Below are positions 8,913 to 17,869 of a stretch of 64,000 nt of DNA, piece after piece. The position numbers and the translations under genes are program-made. The first letter of the stretch is position 1, and each line of letters starts with the position of its first letter. This DNA comes from Bdellovibrionales bacterium (GTDB lineage: Bacteria > Myxococcota > XYA12-FULL-58-9 > SYDY01). The stretch spans positions 62,001-126,000 of the forward strand of contig SYDY01000121.1 of NCBI GenBank assembly GCA_005801425.1. Direction: 5' to 3'. A model generated the notes under the pieces. That model was given only the letters and a program-made list of their open reading frames with translations, did no database searches and was not told the origin of the DNA.

Positions 8913-9956
8913 TTACGCGTCTCCTTGAAATTCTCTCACCAGAACACTGGCATAGCCACCCGAAGGCAATGAAAAGCAAAGACGCAAATCCTCGCCGTCC
9001 ATCGAAACATCAAGTTCTTCAGGAATAACAACATAGGGCCGACGTGTACCCTCTGCAATGGATCCAATGCGCGCAAACATGTCCACATCCATCCCAAAGC
9101 GTTCATAGACGGATGCTTCCTGTGCAGCAGTCTCCCCTTCGGTCATCAACATTTTGGGTCCAAGCATCGGGCCTGTCACACACAATTCACCTTGATCCAG
9201 ACGGGTTTGATCATGCGCAGGATCTTCACACAAAAATGCCGAACGGCCAGCATGACGTTGCAGAGCATCACCTGCCTGCACCACATTCAAAGTGCCTGCA
9301 CGCATGCGTTCAGACAAACAAACATTAAACAAAGCCGACTGAACCGATGAAATAGCCATGCGGTACTGGCGTTTGTCGGGATGACGTTTCGACGCGCCCT
9401 GAAGTGCAAGAAGCCCCTCCCGGATTGTATTGCCATCGTAACCAAACCGTTGCGAGCCATAAAAGTTAGGAAAACCCACCGTGCGTATATGTTGCGCGAT
9501 CTCAGCGCAGCGCTGTTCCGCATCCGCTCCCACGCCTCGCAACCAAAGAAGAAATCGATTGCCGCGAAGATGCCCTGTTTTCAATTTATTGCCATGACGC
9601 GCCCAGTGCAGAACTTTAAATTTTTCGCCTGAAAAGTTCCAATCCATGTCCACTTTGTCGGCACGCACTGACACATATTGGCGCGTGATCCCTATTTTGT
9701 CTTTCATCCCTGCCACGCCCAGATCACGAACAGGAATGCCTGTATGGCGTGAAATTTCATCTAACAGAGAAGGCGTGGTGAGATTTTTCTTTTCAATCCA
9801 AAGATAAACATGGTCACCTTCGCCGCTGGGCTCATACGCAGGAATTTCTTCTACACAAAAATCTTCGTCGCCTGATTTAAAGATACCGCCACATCCAGGA
9901 ATATGTGCGGACATACGTGGCATCTTCGATGCTGCAAAAAAAAGGTCATTAATCAT
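8913..9956 (-). CDS. truD: tRNA pseudouridine(13) synthase TruD
   Basis: 347 residues. The TruD signature GVAGMKDKIGITRQYVSV lies near 82 and contains the catalytic Asp. RGNRFLLWLRG near 130, FPNFYGSQRFG near 162 and the C-terminal FSLPSGGYASVLVREF are typical. TruD makes pseudouridine at position 13 of tRNA-Glu. Its ATG overlaps the ubiE stop by one base (TAATG), and its stop is one base before the SDR gene, so it belongs to the operon despite the unrelated role. Confidence 0.93.
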   Translation of the reverse strand: MINDLFFAASKMPRMSAHIPGCGGIFKSGDEDFCVEEIPAYEPSGEGDHVYLWIEKKNLTTPSLLDEISRHTGIPVRDLGVAGMKDKIGITRQYVSVRADKVDMDWNFSGEKFKVLHWARHGNKLKTGHLRGNRFLLWLRGVGADAEQRCAEIAQHIRTVGFPNFYGSQRFGYDGNTIREGLLALQGASKRHPDKRQYRMAISSVQSALFNVCLSERMRAGTLNVVQAGDALQRHAGRSAFLCEDPAHDQTRLDQGELCVTGPMLGPKMLMTEGETAAQEASVYERFGMDVDMFARIGSIAEGTRRPYVVIPEELDVSMDGEDLRLCFSLPSGGYASVLVREFQGDA

Positions 9957-10654
9957 TATTTTACTATCCCAACATAAAGATGTGCTGCACCAAAACTTAA
10001 TCGCGAAAATTTAACATCACGAAGACCCGCACGGACCATCGAAGCAGCAAATACTTCTGGTGCAGGAAATTTCGCAACGGAGTCTTTAAGATACGTATAT
10101 TCTGTCGACCGGCCTGCAAAAATTCGTCCCAAGAGAGGAACCACACGGTGAACATACAGACGTGCAAAAAAGCCAAAGGGGCCAGTACTCGGCTCGCCCA
10201 ATTCAAGCACCGCAACCCGACCACCTGATTTTGTCACGCGGATCATTTCACGCAATCCCAGATCGCGATCAGGTACATTGCGAATGCCAAAGCTGATGCA
10301 TGTCCCCGAAAATTGTTGGTCCACAAAGGGCAAAGCCTCGGCGCTTCCGCCCAGCAGTTCAATCCTTTGCTGCAATTGTGATGCAATAATTTTTTGGCGG
10401 CCGACGGCCAACATCGCATTGCTTGGATCCACACCCACCACCATGCTTTGTGGGATTGTCTGTGCAATCGCAAGCGCAACATCGGCAGTTCCTGTGGCCA
10501 CATCAAGGACGCGATCACCTGGTTTAAGTTCCAACATCGCAATCAATTTTCGACGCCAACGTTGATCAAGGCCCAAGCTCATCATGCGATTCATGACGTC
10601 GTATTTAGGCGCGATTCTATCAAACATCGCGCCACTTCCCAAACGTGTTTCCAT
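9956..10654 (-). CDS. menG: Demethylmenaquinone methyltransferase
   Basis: 232 residues of the UbiE/MenG class. FDRIAPKYDVMNRMMSLGLD opens the protein, the SAM motif I is LDVATGTADVALA near 49, and FGIRNVPDRDLGLREM near 119 is the UbiE family signature. In this setting (men genes upstream, polyprenyl synthase adjacent) the substrate should be demethylmenaquinone, making menaquinone the end product. The UbiE name applies if ubiquinone were made, but no ubi-specific gene is present. Confidence 0.92.
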   Translation of the reverse strand: METRLGSGAMFDRIAPKYDVMNRMMSLGLDQRWRRKLIAMLELKPGDRVLDVATGTADVALAIAQTIPQSMVVGVDPSNAMLAVGRQKIIASQLQQRIELLGGSAEALPFVDQQFSGTCISFGIRNVPDRDLGLREMIRVTKSGGRVAVLELGEPSTGPFGFFARLYVHRVVPLLGRIFAGRSTEYTYLKDSVAKFPAPEVFAASMVRAGLRDVKFSRLSFGAAHLYVGIVK

Positions 10655-10667
10655 ATTCAGTTCCTCG

Positions 10668-11756
10668 TTATCTTACGCGCTGCACAGATGCTTCTACCAC
10701 GAAACGCAAAGGTTCTAGGGCATCACTTGGTGGCAATCGATCAATGGCCAGCGTTGCTTCTTCGGCATAGCGCAAAGCCAATGCTTTGGTATCTTCAATC
10801 ACTTCAAGTTTTTTTGCACGAACCACAAGTTCATTCATTTCGGCGAGAGATGCATCTTGGGTGATCACATGACGCAGTTCAGCAAGCAAAGAGGGATCGC
10901 GTTCGGCGGCCAAGATCCATGGCCATGTCAACTTGCCCTCTTTTAAATCAACCAGAGGATCCTTGCCCAAAACGGCGGCATTTCCGTCCAAGTCAAGAAG
11001 ATCATCCACCAATTGGAATGCCATCCCCAAACTGGTGCCCATGGTGCACAGTTCGGTTTCAATGCTTTTTTCTGCTGAAGCGACCCGAGCACCCGCACAC
11101 AACGCCCATGAAAACAAACGTGCTGTTTTTCCACGAATAATTTCCAAATAAAGATCTTGGTTGGGAGAAAATGTCCCACGGCGTTCAAGCTGCAATGCTT
11201 CACCGGCAACCATGTCGCGCAGCGTATCCAACATATCGCATAACAGGTCAAAATGTCCTGTATTTGCAATAAAACGCAATGCAGTAACAAGAAGGTGATC
11301 ACCGCCCAAAATACTGGCCGCATTGCCGTAAATCACGCGCGATGCTGTCGCGCCTCGGCGTTCATCGGCATCATCGATCACATCATCATGAAGCAGTGTT
11401 GCGGCATGAACCAACTCTGCCGCAATGGCGAGATCATGGCGTTCAGGCGCGTTCTTGGTCCCAAGGCGAGCGCCCAGCAAAACACACAAAGCGCGCACAC
11501 GCTTTCCTGGAAGTGAAAGCAATTGCGCAGCAGCAGCCGAAACATGTTCAGATCGCGTTCCTGAAGCTCCTTCCAGTGCATCAATTTTTGATATCACTGT
11601 TTCGATCTCCGAGAGATCTGAAGCAAGCCAAAGTCTGATCTCTTCCAGTCGCGTGGAGGTATCCGTGCAACCATGACGCTCTGTCGTCAGCTGAAGTAGC
11701 GGCAAAACTTCCGATGCTGACACCGCTGTGGAATAACTGCTATGTTTCTGTATCAC
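10668..11756 (-). CDS. Long-chain polyprenyl diphosphate synthase
   Basis: About 362 residues from GTG 11756 (GGAG six bases upstream); GTG 11768 is an alternative. The first Asp-rich motif is LLHDDVIDDADERRG and the second is QLVDDLLDLDG, with GKTARLF (the conserved Lys-Thr motif) between them and KRVRALCVLL near the N-terminus. It builds the menaquinone side chain from isopentenyl diphosphate. Chain length cannot be read from the sequence; hepta- or octaprenyl is likely. Its start overlaps the end of the long menE reading frame, so translation may be coupled. Confidence 0.9.
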   Translation of the reverse strand: MIQKHSSYSTAVSASEVLPLLQLTTERHGCTDTSTRLEEIRLWLASDLSEIETVISKIDALEGASGTRSEHVSAAAAQLLSLPGKRVRALCVLLGARLGTKNAPERHDLAIAAELVHAATLLHDDVIDDADERRGATASRVIYGNAASILGGDHLLVTALRFIANTGHFDLLCDMLDTLRDMVAGEALQLERRGTFSPNQDLYLEIIRGKTARLFSWALCAGARVASAEKSIETELCTMGTSLGMAFQLVDDLLDLDGNAAVLGKDPLVDLKEGKLTWPWILAAERDPSLLAELRHVITQDASLAEMNELVVRAKKLEVIEDTKALALRYAEEATLAIDRLPPSDALEPLRFVVEASVQRVR

Positions 11757-13539
11757 GATGCTCTCCACGGAAGATCACAGGGGAATTCGCATGGTTTTTA
11801 CCCATACGCTTACCGCGCGTTTGTTTGACATCGACCGCGCAGGTATTGTCTTTTTCGGTCGTTTTTTTGAATACTGCCAGGCCGCCCTCGAAGAGCTCAC
11901 AACTCATATCTTTGGACGATCCGATGCCGGTTTCACTGCCGGGTGGGGCATGCCGGTCGTCCACACCGATGCCGACTACCGTGCTCCCACGCATATGGGT
12001 GATCGACTTCGTGTTGAGGTTCGCATCGAAAAGATCGGAACCAAATCCATCACATTTCAATATACCATCATGGGTGATGAGGATTGCGTCATCCGAGCGA
12101 TCTGTCGCATCACGCATGTTTGCGTCGATCTTAAAACTTTCAAAAGCTGCACTGTTCCCGCTGCATTCGTCGATGCCATGCGACGCCACGGTATGTTGGA
12201 TCCCCTGCCTTAAAGCAGATCGGTCTATTTTCCCCATGCGATTCATGGGAAATTCCAAACACACGATAAAGTGTTTGGGAACTTGGGTTGCAGGCAAATG
12301 CGCTTTGCACCAAGACCGTACTTCGTTCACAGACAATTCGAACTCTGGTTTGGCAACAAGTGCAGCCAACAGCACTTGCCCCATGCAAGCATCATCCAAT
12401 CCAACCACACACACGGAGGATACTCCGGGATGTTTCTCAAGAACACGTTCAATGGCCGATGGGCTTATATTTTCGCCGCCAGAAATAATCACATCATCAC
12501 TGCGACCTTGAATTATCACGTGGCCATCGTGCACTGCACCGAGATCATGGGTTAAAAGTTCGTCTTGAAAACCAGGACCGTGCACCGCCAAATGCCCATC
12601 ATGTGAAGTCACCTGACAAAAAGGCAAAGGCCATACATGCGCGTGGGGATCATCGGCAAATGATGTTGCGATTTGCGATCCTGCTTCGGTCATTCCCCAT
12701 GACATCACAACAGGGATCTCAGCCGCACGCGCGCGTTGCAACAATGACTCTGGACATGCGGAACCGCCGATAAGTGCTGCACGCAATTTCGATTGCACCG
12801 GCAATCCTGGTTTTACATCAAGCAATTGATGCAGCATGGCGGGCACTAGGGATACAAGATGCACATCGCCTGTTTCGATTCGGGCATGGACCCTCGGTGC
12901 AGAAAACGGCAAACTCAGTTCAACGCACGTTGCGTACCACAAACAGCGCAAAAGCACCGCGATACCACCCACATGATCAAGCGGCAGACATAAAAGCCAT
13001 GTGTCACTGGGCAAATGTCCCATGCGGATCATGGAACCCATGGCAGAAAAAAACAGTGTTTGCGTGGTAAGGATCACCAAGCGATTGCGACCGGTGGTGC
13101 CTGATGTAAAAACGCCCACGCGGGGTGCATTCATGGGCCATGCTACCGCCTGGAACACCCCCACCGCCTCGCTATCGCTCAGCGACTCCCCAAAAGGGAG
13201 AGTGTTAGCGGCAAGATCAACCGAACTCACCAGAAACGCTGCTTCTGATATTTTCAGCGCCTCTTGTATCTGAGACGAAGAAAAATCCCTGGGTGGGATC
13301 ACAGCACACGCGCCAAGCCAGCCTATGGCGTGAAAATCGACGACCCAATCCATATCAAAGGGTCGATGCAGAAAAACACGGGACGTTTCGACAACACCTT
13401 GCGAGGCCATGAACGCTGCACGTTGCATCACGCGATCGCGCAATTCACGATAAGTCCATTGTAATGCACCATCACGTAGCGCAATATGATCAACCCGCGT
13501 GTTTGCTGCCACGTCAAGAGGATTGGGTAACTTACTCAT
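11740..13539 (-). CDS. menE: o-Succinylbenzoate-CoA ligase with antisense-overlapping tail
   Basis: 599-codon frame. Residues 1-445 are a complete acyl-CoA synthetase: VFTSGTTGRNRL (AMP-binding P-loop) near 143, SWGMTEAGSQ near 280, IIQGRSDDVIISGGENISP near 342, and the C-terminal GKIDR at 436-440. The enzyme ligates CoA to o-succinylbenzoate before MenB. Normal MenE proteins end shortly after the GKIDR motif. Here the frame continues another 155 codons, exactly opposite the thioesterase gene, and stops just past the next operon gene start. The tail has no recognisable fold. Either it is an overlapping coding tail or the original stop was lost. The start overlaps the menC stop (ATGA). Confidence 0.88.
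   Translation of the reverse strand: MSKLPNPLDVAANTRVDHIALRDGALQWTYRELRDRVMQRAAFMASQGVVETSRVFLHRPFDMDWVVDFHAIGWLGACAVIPPRDFSSSQIQEALKISEAAFLVSSVDLAANTLPFGESLSDSEAVGVFQAVAWPMNAPRVGVFTSGTTGRNRLVILTTQTLFFSAMGSMIRMGHLPSDTWLLCLPLDHVGGIAVLLRCLWYATCVELSLPFSAPRVHARIETGDVHLVSLVPAMLHQLLDVKPGLPVQSKLRAALIGGSACPESLLQRARAAEIPVVMSWGMTEAGSQIATSFADDPHAHVWPLPFCQVTSHDGHLAVHGPGFQDELLTHDLGAVHDGHVIIQGRSDDVIISGGENISPSAIERVLEKHPGVSSVCVVGLDDACMGQVLLAALVAKPEFELSVNEVRSWCKAHLPATQVPKHFIVCLEFPMNRMGKIDRSALRQGIQHTVASHGIDECSGNSAAFESFKIDANMRDATDRSDDAILITHDGILKCDGFGSDLFDANLNTKSITHMRGSTVVGIGVDDRHAPPGSETGIGSSKDMSCELFEGGLAVFKKTTEKDNTCAVDVKQTRGKRMGKNHANSPVIFRGEHRDTET
11791..12213 (+). CDS. 4HBT-family thioesterase, probable DHNA-CoA thioesterase
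   Basis: 140 residues from ATG 11791 (AGGGG seven bases upstream). The hot-dog signature is ARLFDIDRAGIVFFGRFFEY, with the catalytic Asp in FDIDRAGIVFF. HTDADYRAPTHMGDRL follows, as in 4-hydroxybenzoyl-CoA and 1,4-dihydroxy-2-naphthoyl-CoA thioesterases. The neighbouring menB product is DHNA-CoA, and MenA needs free DHNA, so hydrolysis of DHNA-CoA is the most economical role (inference). It is the only plus-strand gene in the block and lies wholly opposite the C-terminal extension of the menE frame. Confidence 0.85.
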   Translation: MVFTHTLTARLFDIDRAGIVFFGRFFEYCQAALEELTTHIFGRSDAGFTAGWGMPVVHTDADYRAPTHMGDRLRVEVRIEKIGTKSITFQYTIMGDEDCVIRAICRITHVCVDLKTFKSCTVPAAFVDAMRRHGMLDPLP

Positions 13540-14447
13540 CCAACCCTCTCTATGGGATCGAATGGTGTGTACAAACTTTCCACATCAAGCATGCCATCAA
13601 CCACCAAAGGACTTACTTGAGGGATCTCCAACAAGGGCCCCAAAAATCCACAAGGCAAGAGGGGAACATCAAGAGAAGCGGCAACACAAGCCGCAGCATG
13701 ACGACCGATACTCGACTCAAGTGCATGGGTGATCGTAATTTCAAAACCTGCAGCAATGGCCTTTCGCGCCATGTCTGTTGTGACCGACAAACCGCCTAAA
13801 AACATGGGTTTAAGCACAATGACATCCGCCGCACCCATTTCCAGTAATCGCAAAAATCCACCCGGTGTCACCACAGATTCATCGGCCGCAATTTTCATAT
13901 CCACGCGCTCGCGGAGCCATCGCATGCCTGCGAGATCATCATGGGCGACCGGTTGTTCTGCAAGCGCAATATTCGCGGTATCAAACGTTCGCAAGGCATG
14001 CAGCGCCTCCTCGGCCGTCCACACACCATTGGCATCAACCCAAAGTGCAACGTCATTGCCAAGGGCTTCGCGTAAGGCATGAAGCAATCGTGCATCTTCA
14101 TCGAGTGCACCGCGACCTACTTTGATTTTAAACGTTCGGATCCCTTGGCTGTAAGCAATCAATGCTTCGTCAACTGAGGAAACCAGTGCGTGAACAGGAA
14201 CCAACGTTTTATCGGGCGGTTCACGAACCGCCCCTACAAGAGAACACCTGAGAGAAAGTTCTAAAAACGCTGTTTCTACCGCAAAATCCCATGCCTTCGC
14301 CCCATCGCCAAACCCTGGCCAGGGTGCCGATTCACCAACACCAATATCTCCGTCTTCATTTTCAAGACGCAACCATACACCCCGGCGCATTATCTTTTCA
14401 GATAAATGCTGCTCATAGGGATGCAAAGTCGCGCGTGAAATTTTCAC
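13536..14447 (-). CDS. menC: o-Succinylbenzoate synthase
   Basis: 303 residues from GTG 14447, with AGGAG seven bases upstream and GTGA overlap with the menA stop. A 321-residue version from 14501 would run 54 bases into menA and is less likely. Enolase-superfamily signatures are TFKIKVG (K107, K109 as the base pair), ALWVDANGVW, ALAEQPVAHDD, AADESV and LKPMFLGG. The enzyme dehydrates SHCHC to o-succinylbenzoate. Residues 71-78 are VGAVREPP, encoded by a family A repeat at 14214-14237, placed at the junction between the capping domain and the barrel. Confidence 0.92.
   Translation of the reverse strand: MKISRATLHPYEQHLSEKIMRRGVWLRLENEDGDIGVGESAPWPGFGDGAKAWDFAVETAFLELSLRCSLVGAVREPPDKTLVPVHALVSSVDEALIAYSQGIRTFKIKVGRGALDEDARLLHALREALGNDVALWVDANGVWTAEEALHALRTFDTANIALAEQPVAHDDLAGMRWLRERVDMKIAADESVVTPGGFLRLLEMGAADVIVLKPMFLGGLSVTTDMARKAIAAGFEITITHALESSIGRHAAACVAASLDVPLLPCGFLGPLLEIPQVSPLVVDGMLDVESLYTPFDPIERVG
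14214..14237. repeat. Family A palindromic repeat inside menC
   Basis: GGGCGGTTC-AC-GAACCGCCC plus CTAC, identical over 24 bases to the copy in phosphomevalonate kinase. It is read in frame as VGAVREPP. Confidence 0.93.
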
Positions 14448-15328
14448 AGAAGTGCTCCTGCCGTCAGCAATAGGGAAAAACGCACCATCATACGTGGGCA
14501 TTCAGAAAAAGAGGCGTTAAGCGCGGCACCCGACGATTGATTGATTTTTTGAATCAAACGGATTGTAGGGATTAGCAATACGGTAGGAAGTGCCCATTCC
14601 CATCGGTGCGTTTGCACAGCCAATGCAACAATCAACAACAACGGAAGAATCAGCAACATAGCGATGAGACGACGCTGCCATGAAACGCCAAACCGCACCG
14701 CCAATGTGCGCTTGCCTGCAGCGGCATCGCTTGTTACATCACGAAGATTATTCAGTCCCAAAATGGCTGCGGCATAGTACCCAAGCGCAAATCCTGCGAC
14801 CCATGCCTCTTGCGATACCCATCCTGTATGCAAAAAATAAGCACCGCACACCGCCACAGGACCAAAGAATAAAAACGCAACGCATTCACCAAGGCCATGG
14901 TAAGCAAGCGGCCAGGGGCCACCGGTATAGGCAATTGCCGTGATGGCAGACACCACGCCAATAGCACAAATAATCCATCCGCCGTACCAGACAAGCCACC
15001 CACCACAGAGCGCTGCTATCAACAGACTGATCAACGTGCCCACGTGCAATTGTGACGGAGTCAACCATCCCATGCTTGCGGCACGCGGGGGCCCTAAACG
15101 CTGATCCTGCTTGTCGGTTCCGCGTTCAAAATCAGCAGCATCGTTGTGCAAATTGGTTGCGATTTGCAAACACAATGTGGTCACCAAAGTCACGCCAAAA
15201 ACGAGAAGTGAAGCATGCTTTTTCGCCGATGCAAGCACAAACGCCACCACAACGGGCGCTGCACCGATCACCAACGTAGGAAGGCGCATGGCCAAAAGCC
15301 ATGCTCTTGTTTGCGTGTTGACACTCAT
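14444..15328 (-). CDS. menA: 1,4-Dihydroxy-2-naphthoate polyprenyltransferase
   Basis: 294 residues from ATG 15328, which overlaps the menB stop by one base (TGATG). The UbiA-family motif NLHNDAADFERGTD near 60 holds the Mg-diphosphate Asp residues; NNLRDVTSDAAAGKRTLAVRFG near 195 is the second. About eight hydrophobic segments indicate an inner-membrane protein. It attaches the polyprenyl tail to DHNA. Substrates would come from the thioesterase and the polyprenyl synthase encoded nearby. Confidence 0.94.
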   Translation of the reverse strand: MSVNTQTRAWLLAMRLPTLVIGAAPVVVAFVLASAKKHASLLVFGVTLVTTLCLQIATNLHNDAADFERGTDKQDQRLGPPRAASMGWLTPSQLHVGTLISLLIAALCGGWLVWYGGWIICAIGVVSAITAIAYTGGPWPLAYHGLGECVAFLFFGPVAVCGAYFLHTGWVSQEAWVAGFALGYYAAAILGLNNLRDVTSDAAAGKRTLAVRFGVSWQRRLIAMLLILPLLLIVALAVQTHRWEWALPTVLLIPTIRLIQKINQSSGAALNASFSECPRMMVRFSLLLTAGALL

Positions 15329-16152
15329 CAAGGAAGCCGCTTGAATTGAGAAAAATCAGGTTCGCGTTTTTCAAGAAATGCGTTCTTTCCTTCTTGTCCT
15401 TCGTCGGTCATGTAAAACAACATGGTGGCATCGCCAGCCAGTTGTTGAATACCCGTTTGACCATCAAGATCAGCATTCATAGCCGCTTTCAAAAATCGAA
15501 GTGCGGTGGGCGATAGCTTTAACATCTCGCGGCACCATGCCACGGTTTCTTTTTCAAGATCCGCCAATGGGACCACTTTATTCACCAAGCCCATATCAAG
15601 GGCTTCTTTGGCATCGTATTGCTTGCACAAAAACCAGATTTCGCGTGCTTTCTTTTGGCCCACAATGTGCGCAAGATAGCCAGCACCAAACCCTGCATCA
15701 AAACTTCCGACACGCGGTCCCGTTTGTCCAAAGCGTGCATTATCGGCTGCCACGGTCAAATCGCAAACCACATGCAACACATGGCCGCCCCCGATGGCCC
15801 AACCTGCCACCATGGCCACCACAGGTTTGGGGAGTGTTCTGATCTGACGTTGCAGCTCAAGAACATTCAAGCGAGGTACGCCATCATTGCCCACATAACC
15901 TGCGGTTTTTCGAACACGTTGGTCACCGCCTGAGCAAAATGCTTGATCACCTTTGCCCGTCAAAATGATCACACCAATTTCAGGATCTTCTTTGGCATCT
16001 GCAAATGCCGACTGAAGTTCAAACACCGTTTGTGGTCTGAATGCATTGTGTACTTCAGGACGATTGATCGTGATCCTGGCAATACCCTCTGTCGATTTAT
16101 GGTATTCAACATCTTCAAATTTTTTAGATTCAATCCACTTTACATCAGTCAT
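15328..16152 (-). CDS. menB: 1,4-Dihydroxy-2-naphthoyl-CoA synthase
   Basis: 274 residues from ATG 16152 (GAGG six bases upstream). Crotonase-fold motifs include [20 protein letters not shown] with the oxyanion hole, and [18 protein letters not shown]. The Gly-rich [19 protein letters not shown] and the C-terminal [14 protein letters not shown] are specific to MenB. The enzyme cyclises o-succinylbenzoyl-CoA. It overlaps the menD stop by eight bases. An in-frame ATG at 16164 is possible but lacks a ribosome-binding site. Confidence 0.95.
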   Translation of the reverse strand: MTDVKWIESKKFEDVEYHKSTEGIARITINRPEVHNAFRPQTVFELQSAFADAKEDPEIGVIILTGKGDQAFCSGGDQRVRKTAGYVGNDGVPRLNVLELQRQIRTLPKPVVAMVAGWAIGGGHVLHVVCDLTVAADNARFGQTGPRVGSFDAGFGAGYLAHIVGQKKAREIWFLCKQYDAKEALDMGLVNKVVPLADLEKETVAWCREMLKLSPTALRFLKAAMNADLDGQTGIQQLAGDATMLFYMTDEGQEGKNAFLEKREPDFSQFKRLP

Positions 16153-17869
16153 TGTGCACCTCATGCCAAAGCTCTTGATGAGCCGAAAAACTGTTTTCAG
16201 GATCTATTTTTATATGAACAACATCGACACCACGGCGTTCAAAACACTCGTCAATCGTATGTTTAAAAGCATCCAGATCGGCACATACTAAATATCGTAC
16301 GCCATAGGCTTTACAGAGAAATTCCCAGTCCACTCGAGGTTTCGTAATATACGCACGTTGAAATAATGTTTTGTCGCGATGGGCGGCTACAGGTAGGTAA
16401 TCAAAAATATGCCCACCCCCGTTGTCGAGAAGAATCAGTGTCATGTTGACATCCAGGGAGGCCGCCAGCTGCAATGCCGAAGCATCGTGCGCAAATGCAA
16501 CATCACCGATCACTGCAACCATGGGAACATCACCACCCACCGCTTCACCACACGATGTTGCAATGCCACCATCGATGCCATTCACACCCCTGTTACCATA
16601 GACAGGACACGGAATGCGTATGCCAAATGTATCGAGGTCACGCACAGGCATGCTGCTTCCCACGTGCAAGATCATCTCGCTACCCATAGAAGCAAGCAGG
16701 GTCTGCCACAAAGGCCCTTCCCACAAACCCATGCGTACTGCCGTCGCGCGGCCTTGCGAAAGCATTTCTTCATTTTGCCAACGCTCAAGCCAACCACGCT
16801 CAGCGTGTCGCGCATGCTTCGATGCAGCCCGTGCAAAGTCTGCCATAGAGCCTACAAGGATATGGGATAAACGGTGCGATGGATCGCGCAATCGACCAGC
16901 GGGATCGACCAAGATAGTATTTGCCTCAAGCGATGCCATCCATTTTCCGATAGCCTTCGAGGTCGGCGGTAAGCCGCAACGGATCACAAGATCAGGATCG
17001 AGTGCGCGAAAGCGTGTTGTTGAACGCAAAATAGTATCGCCTGCGGCAATCAATTGGTAACCCAATTCAAAAGCGGGTGATCGCAATTGTGACAAGGGAT
17101 CAGCAATCACAGGACAACGCCATGCCCGAGCAAGTTCAACAACCGACAAGGCCGCATCGGCCCACAAAGGGTCCACCGAGGGTCCCATGACGATAATGGG
17201 CCGTTTGGCACGTGCAATCATCCCAAGAATATCCATGGGTAAATCGATGCCAGTAATTTTGGGGAACACAGGACGAACATCGGTCAATGCCTCAGGCACC
17301 GACACGCCTTGCTTCCAAAGCGGTTCTGCAAATCCGATGTTCAAGTGTCCAGGTCCACGATCAGGTCCTATACATGCCGTGAGCAATTGCGTGGTGATGC
17401 TGCTTGCACGACGATAGGTTGATTGGCTTGCTTCTATGTGAAATCGACGACGAACATGGGTAGAAAATATTTCGCCTTGGTGGGTAGTTTGTGGCGCATC
17501 ACAATGCTGCAAATTTCCTGGACGATCGGCGCTCACAACAATCAAAGGTATGGCGCTATGACTTGCTTCGATCATCGCAGGCAAGACATGGGCGCCTGCA
17601 GATCCTGACGTACAGATCAACGCAACAGGCAACCCGCTTGATTTCGCAATACCCAATGCAAAAAATCCAGCAGCACGTTCATCGACCACCACATAGGCAC
17701 TCGAACCCCAAAGTGAATCCGCAGCAAGGATCAATGGCGTGTTGCGCGATCCTGGACAAAGCACCACATGATTCATTCCCGCCGATTTTAATGTGCGAAG
17801 CACAGCATGTGCGCATGCAAAGTTAAGCTCGGCGGTGGCGAGATCATCAACGGCTACGGCTGAAGGCAT
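16145..17869 (-). CDS. menD: SEPHCHC synthase MenD
   Basis: 574 residues of a ThDP-dependent enzyme. [13 protein letters not shown] near 37 and [16 protein letters not shown] near 60 (ThDP-activating Glu) start the Pyr domain. [19 protein letters not shown] follows, then [19 protein letters not shown] and [15 protein letters not shown] (PP domain, Mg site) near 420-450. It adds 2-oxoglutarate-derived succinic semialdehyde to isochorismate. It overlaps menF by 16 bases. A menH gene for the next step was not found in the window. Confidence 0.94.
   Translation of the reverse strand: MPSAVAVDDLATAELNFACAHAVLRTLKSAGMNHVVLCPGSRNTPLILAADSLWGSSAYVVVDERAAGFFALGIAKSSGLPVALICTSGSAGAHVLPAMIEASHSAIPLIVVSADRPGNLQHCDAPQTTHQGEIFSTHVRRRFHIEASQSTYRRASSITTQLLTACIGPDRGPGHLNIGFAEPLWKQGVSVPEALTDVRPVFPKITGIDLPMDILGMIARAKRPIIVMGPSVDPLWADAALSVVELARAWRCPVIADPLSQLRSPAFELGYQLIAAGDTILRSTTRFRALDPDLVIRCGLPPTSKAIGKWMASLEANTILVDPAGRLRDPSHRLSHILVGSMADFARAASKHARHAERGWLERWQNEEMLSQGRATAVRMGLWEGPLWQTLLASMGSEMILHVGSSMPVRDLDTFGIRIPCPVYGNRGVNGIDGGIATSCGEAVGGDVPMVAVIGDVAFAHDASALQLAASLDVNMTLILLDNGGGHIFDYLPVAAHRDKTLFQRAYITKPRVDWEFLCKAYGVRYLVCADLDAFKHTIDECFERRGVDVVHIKIDPENSFSAHQELWHEVHND

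Noticed and set aside
12231-13539. Several plus-strand open frames opposite menE and other minus-strand genes.
   Set aside because: They lack family motifs and ribosome-binding sites and mirror the codon structure of the real genes on the other strand. Only the thioesterase at 11791 shows a true family signature.
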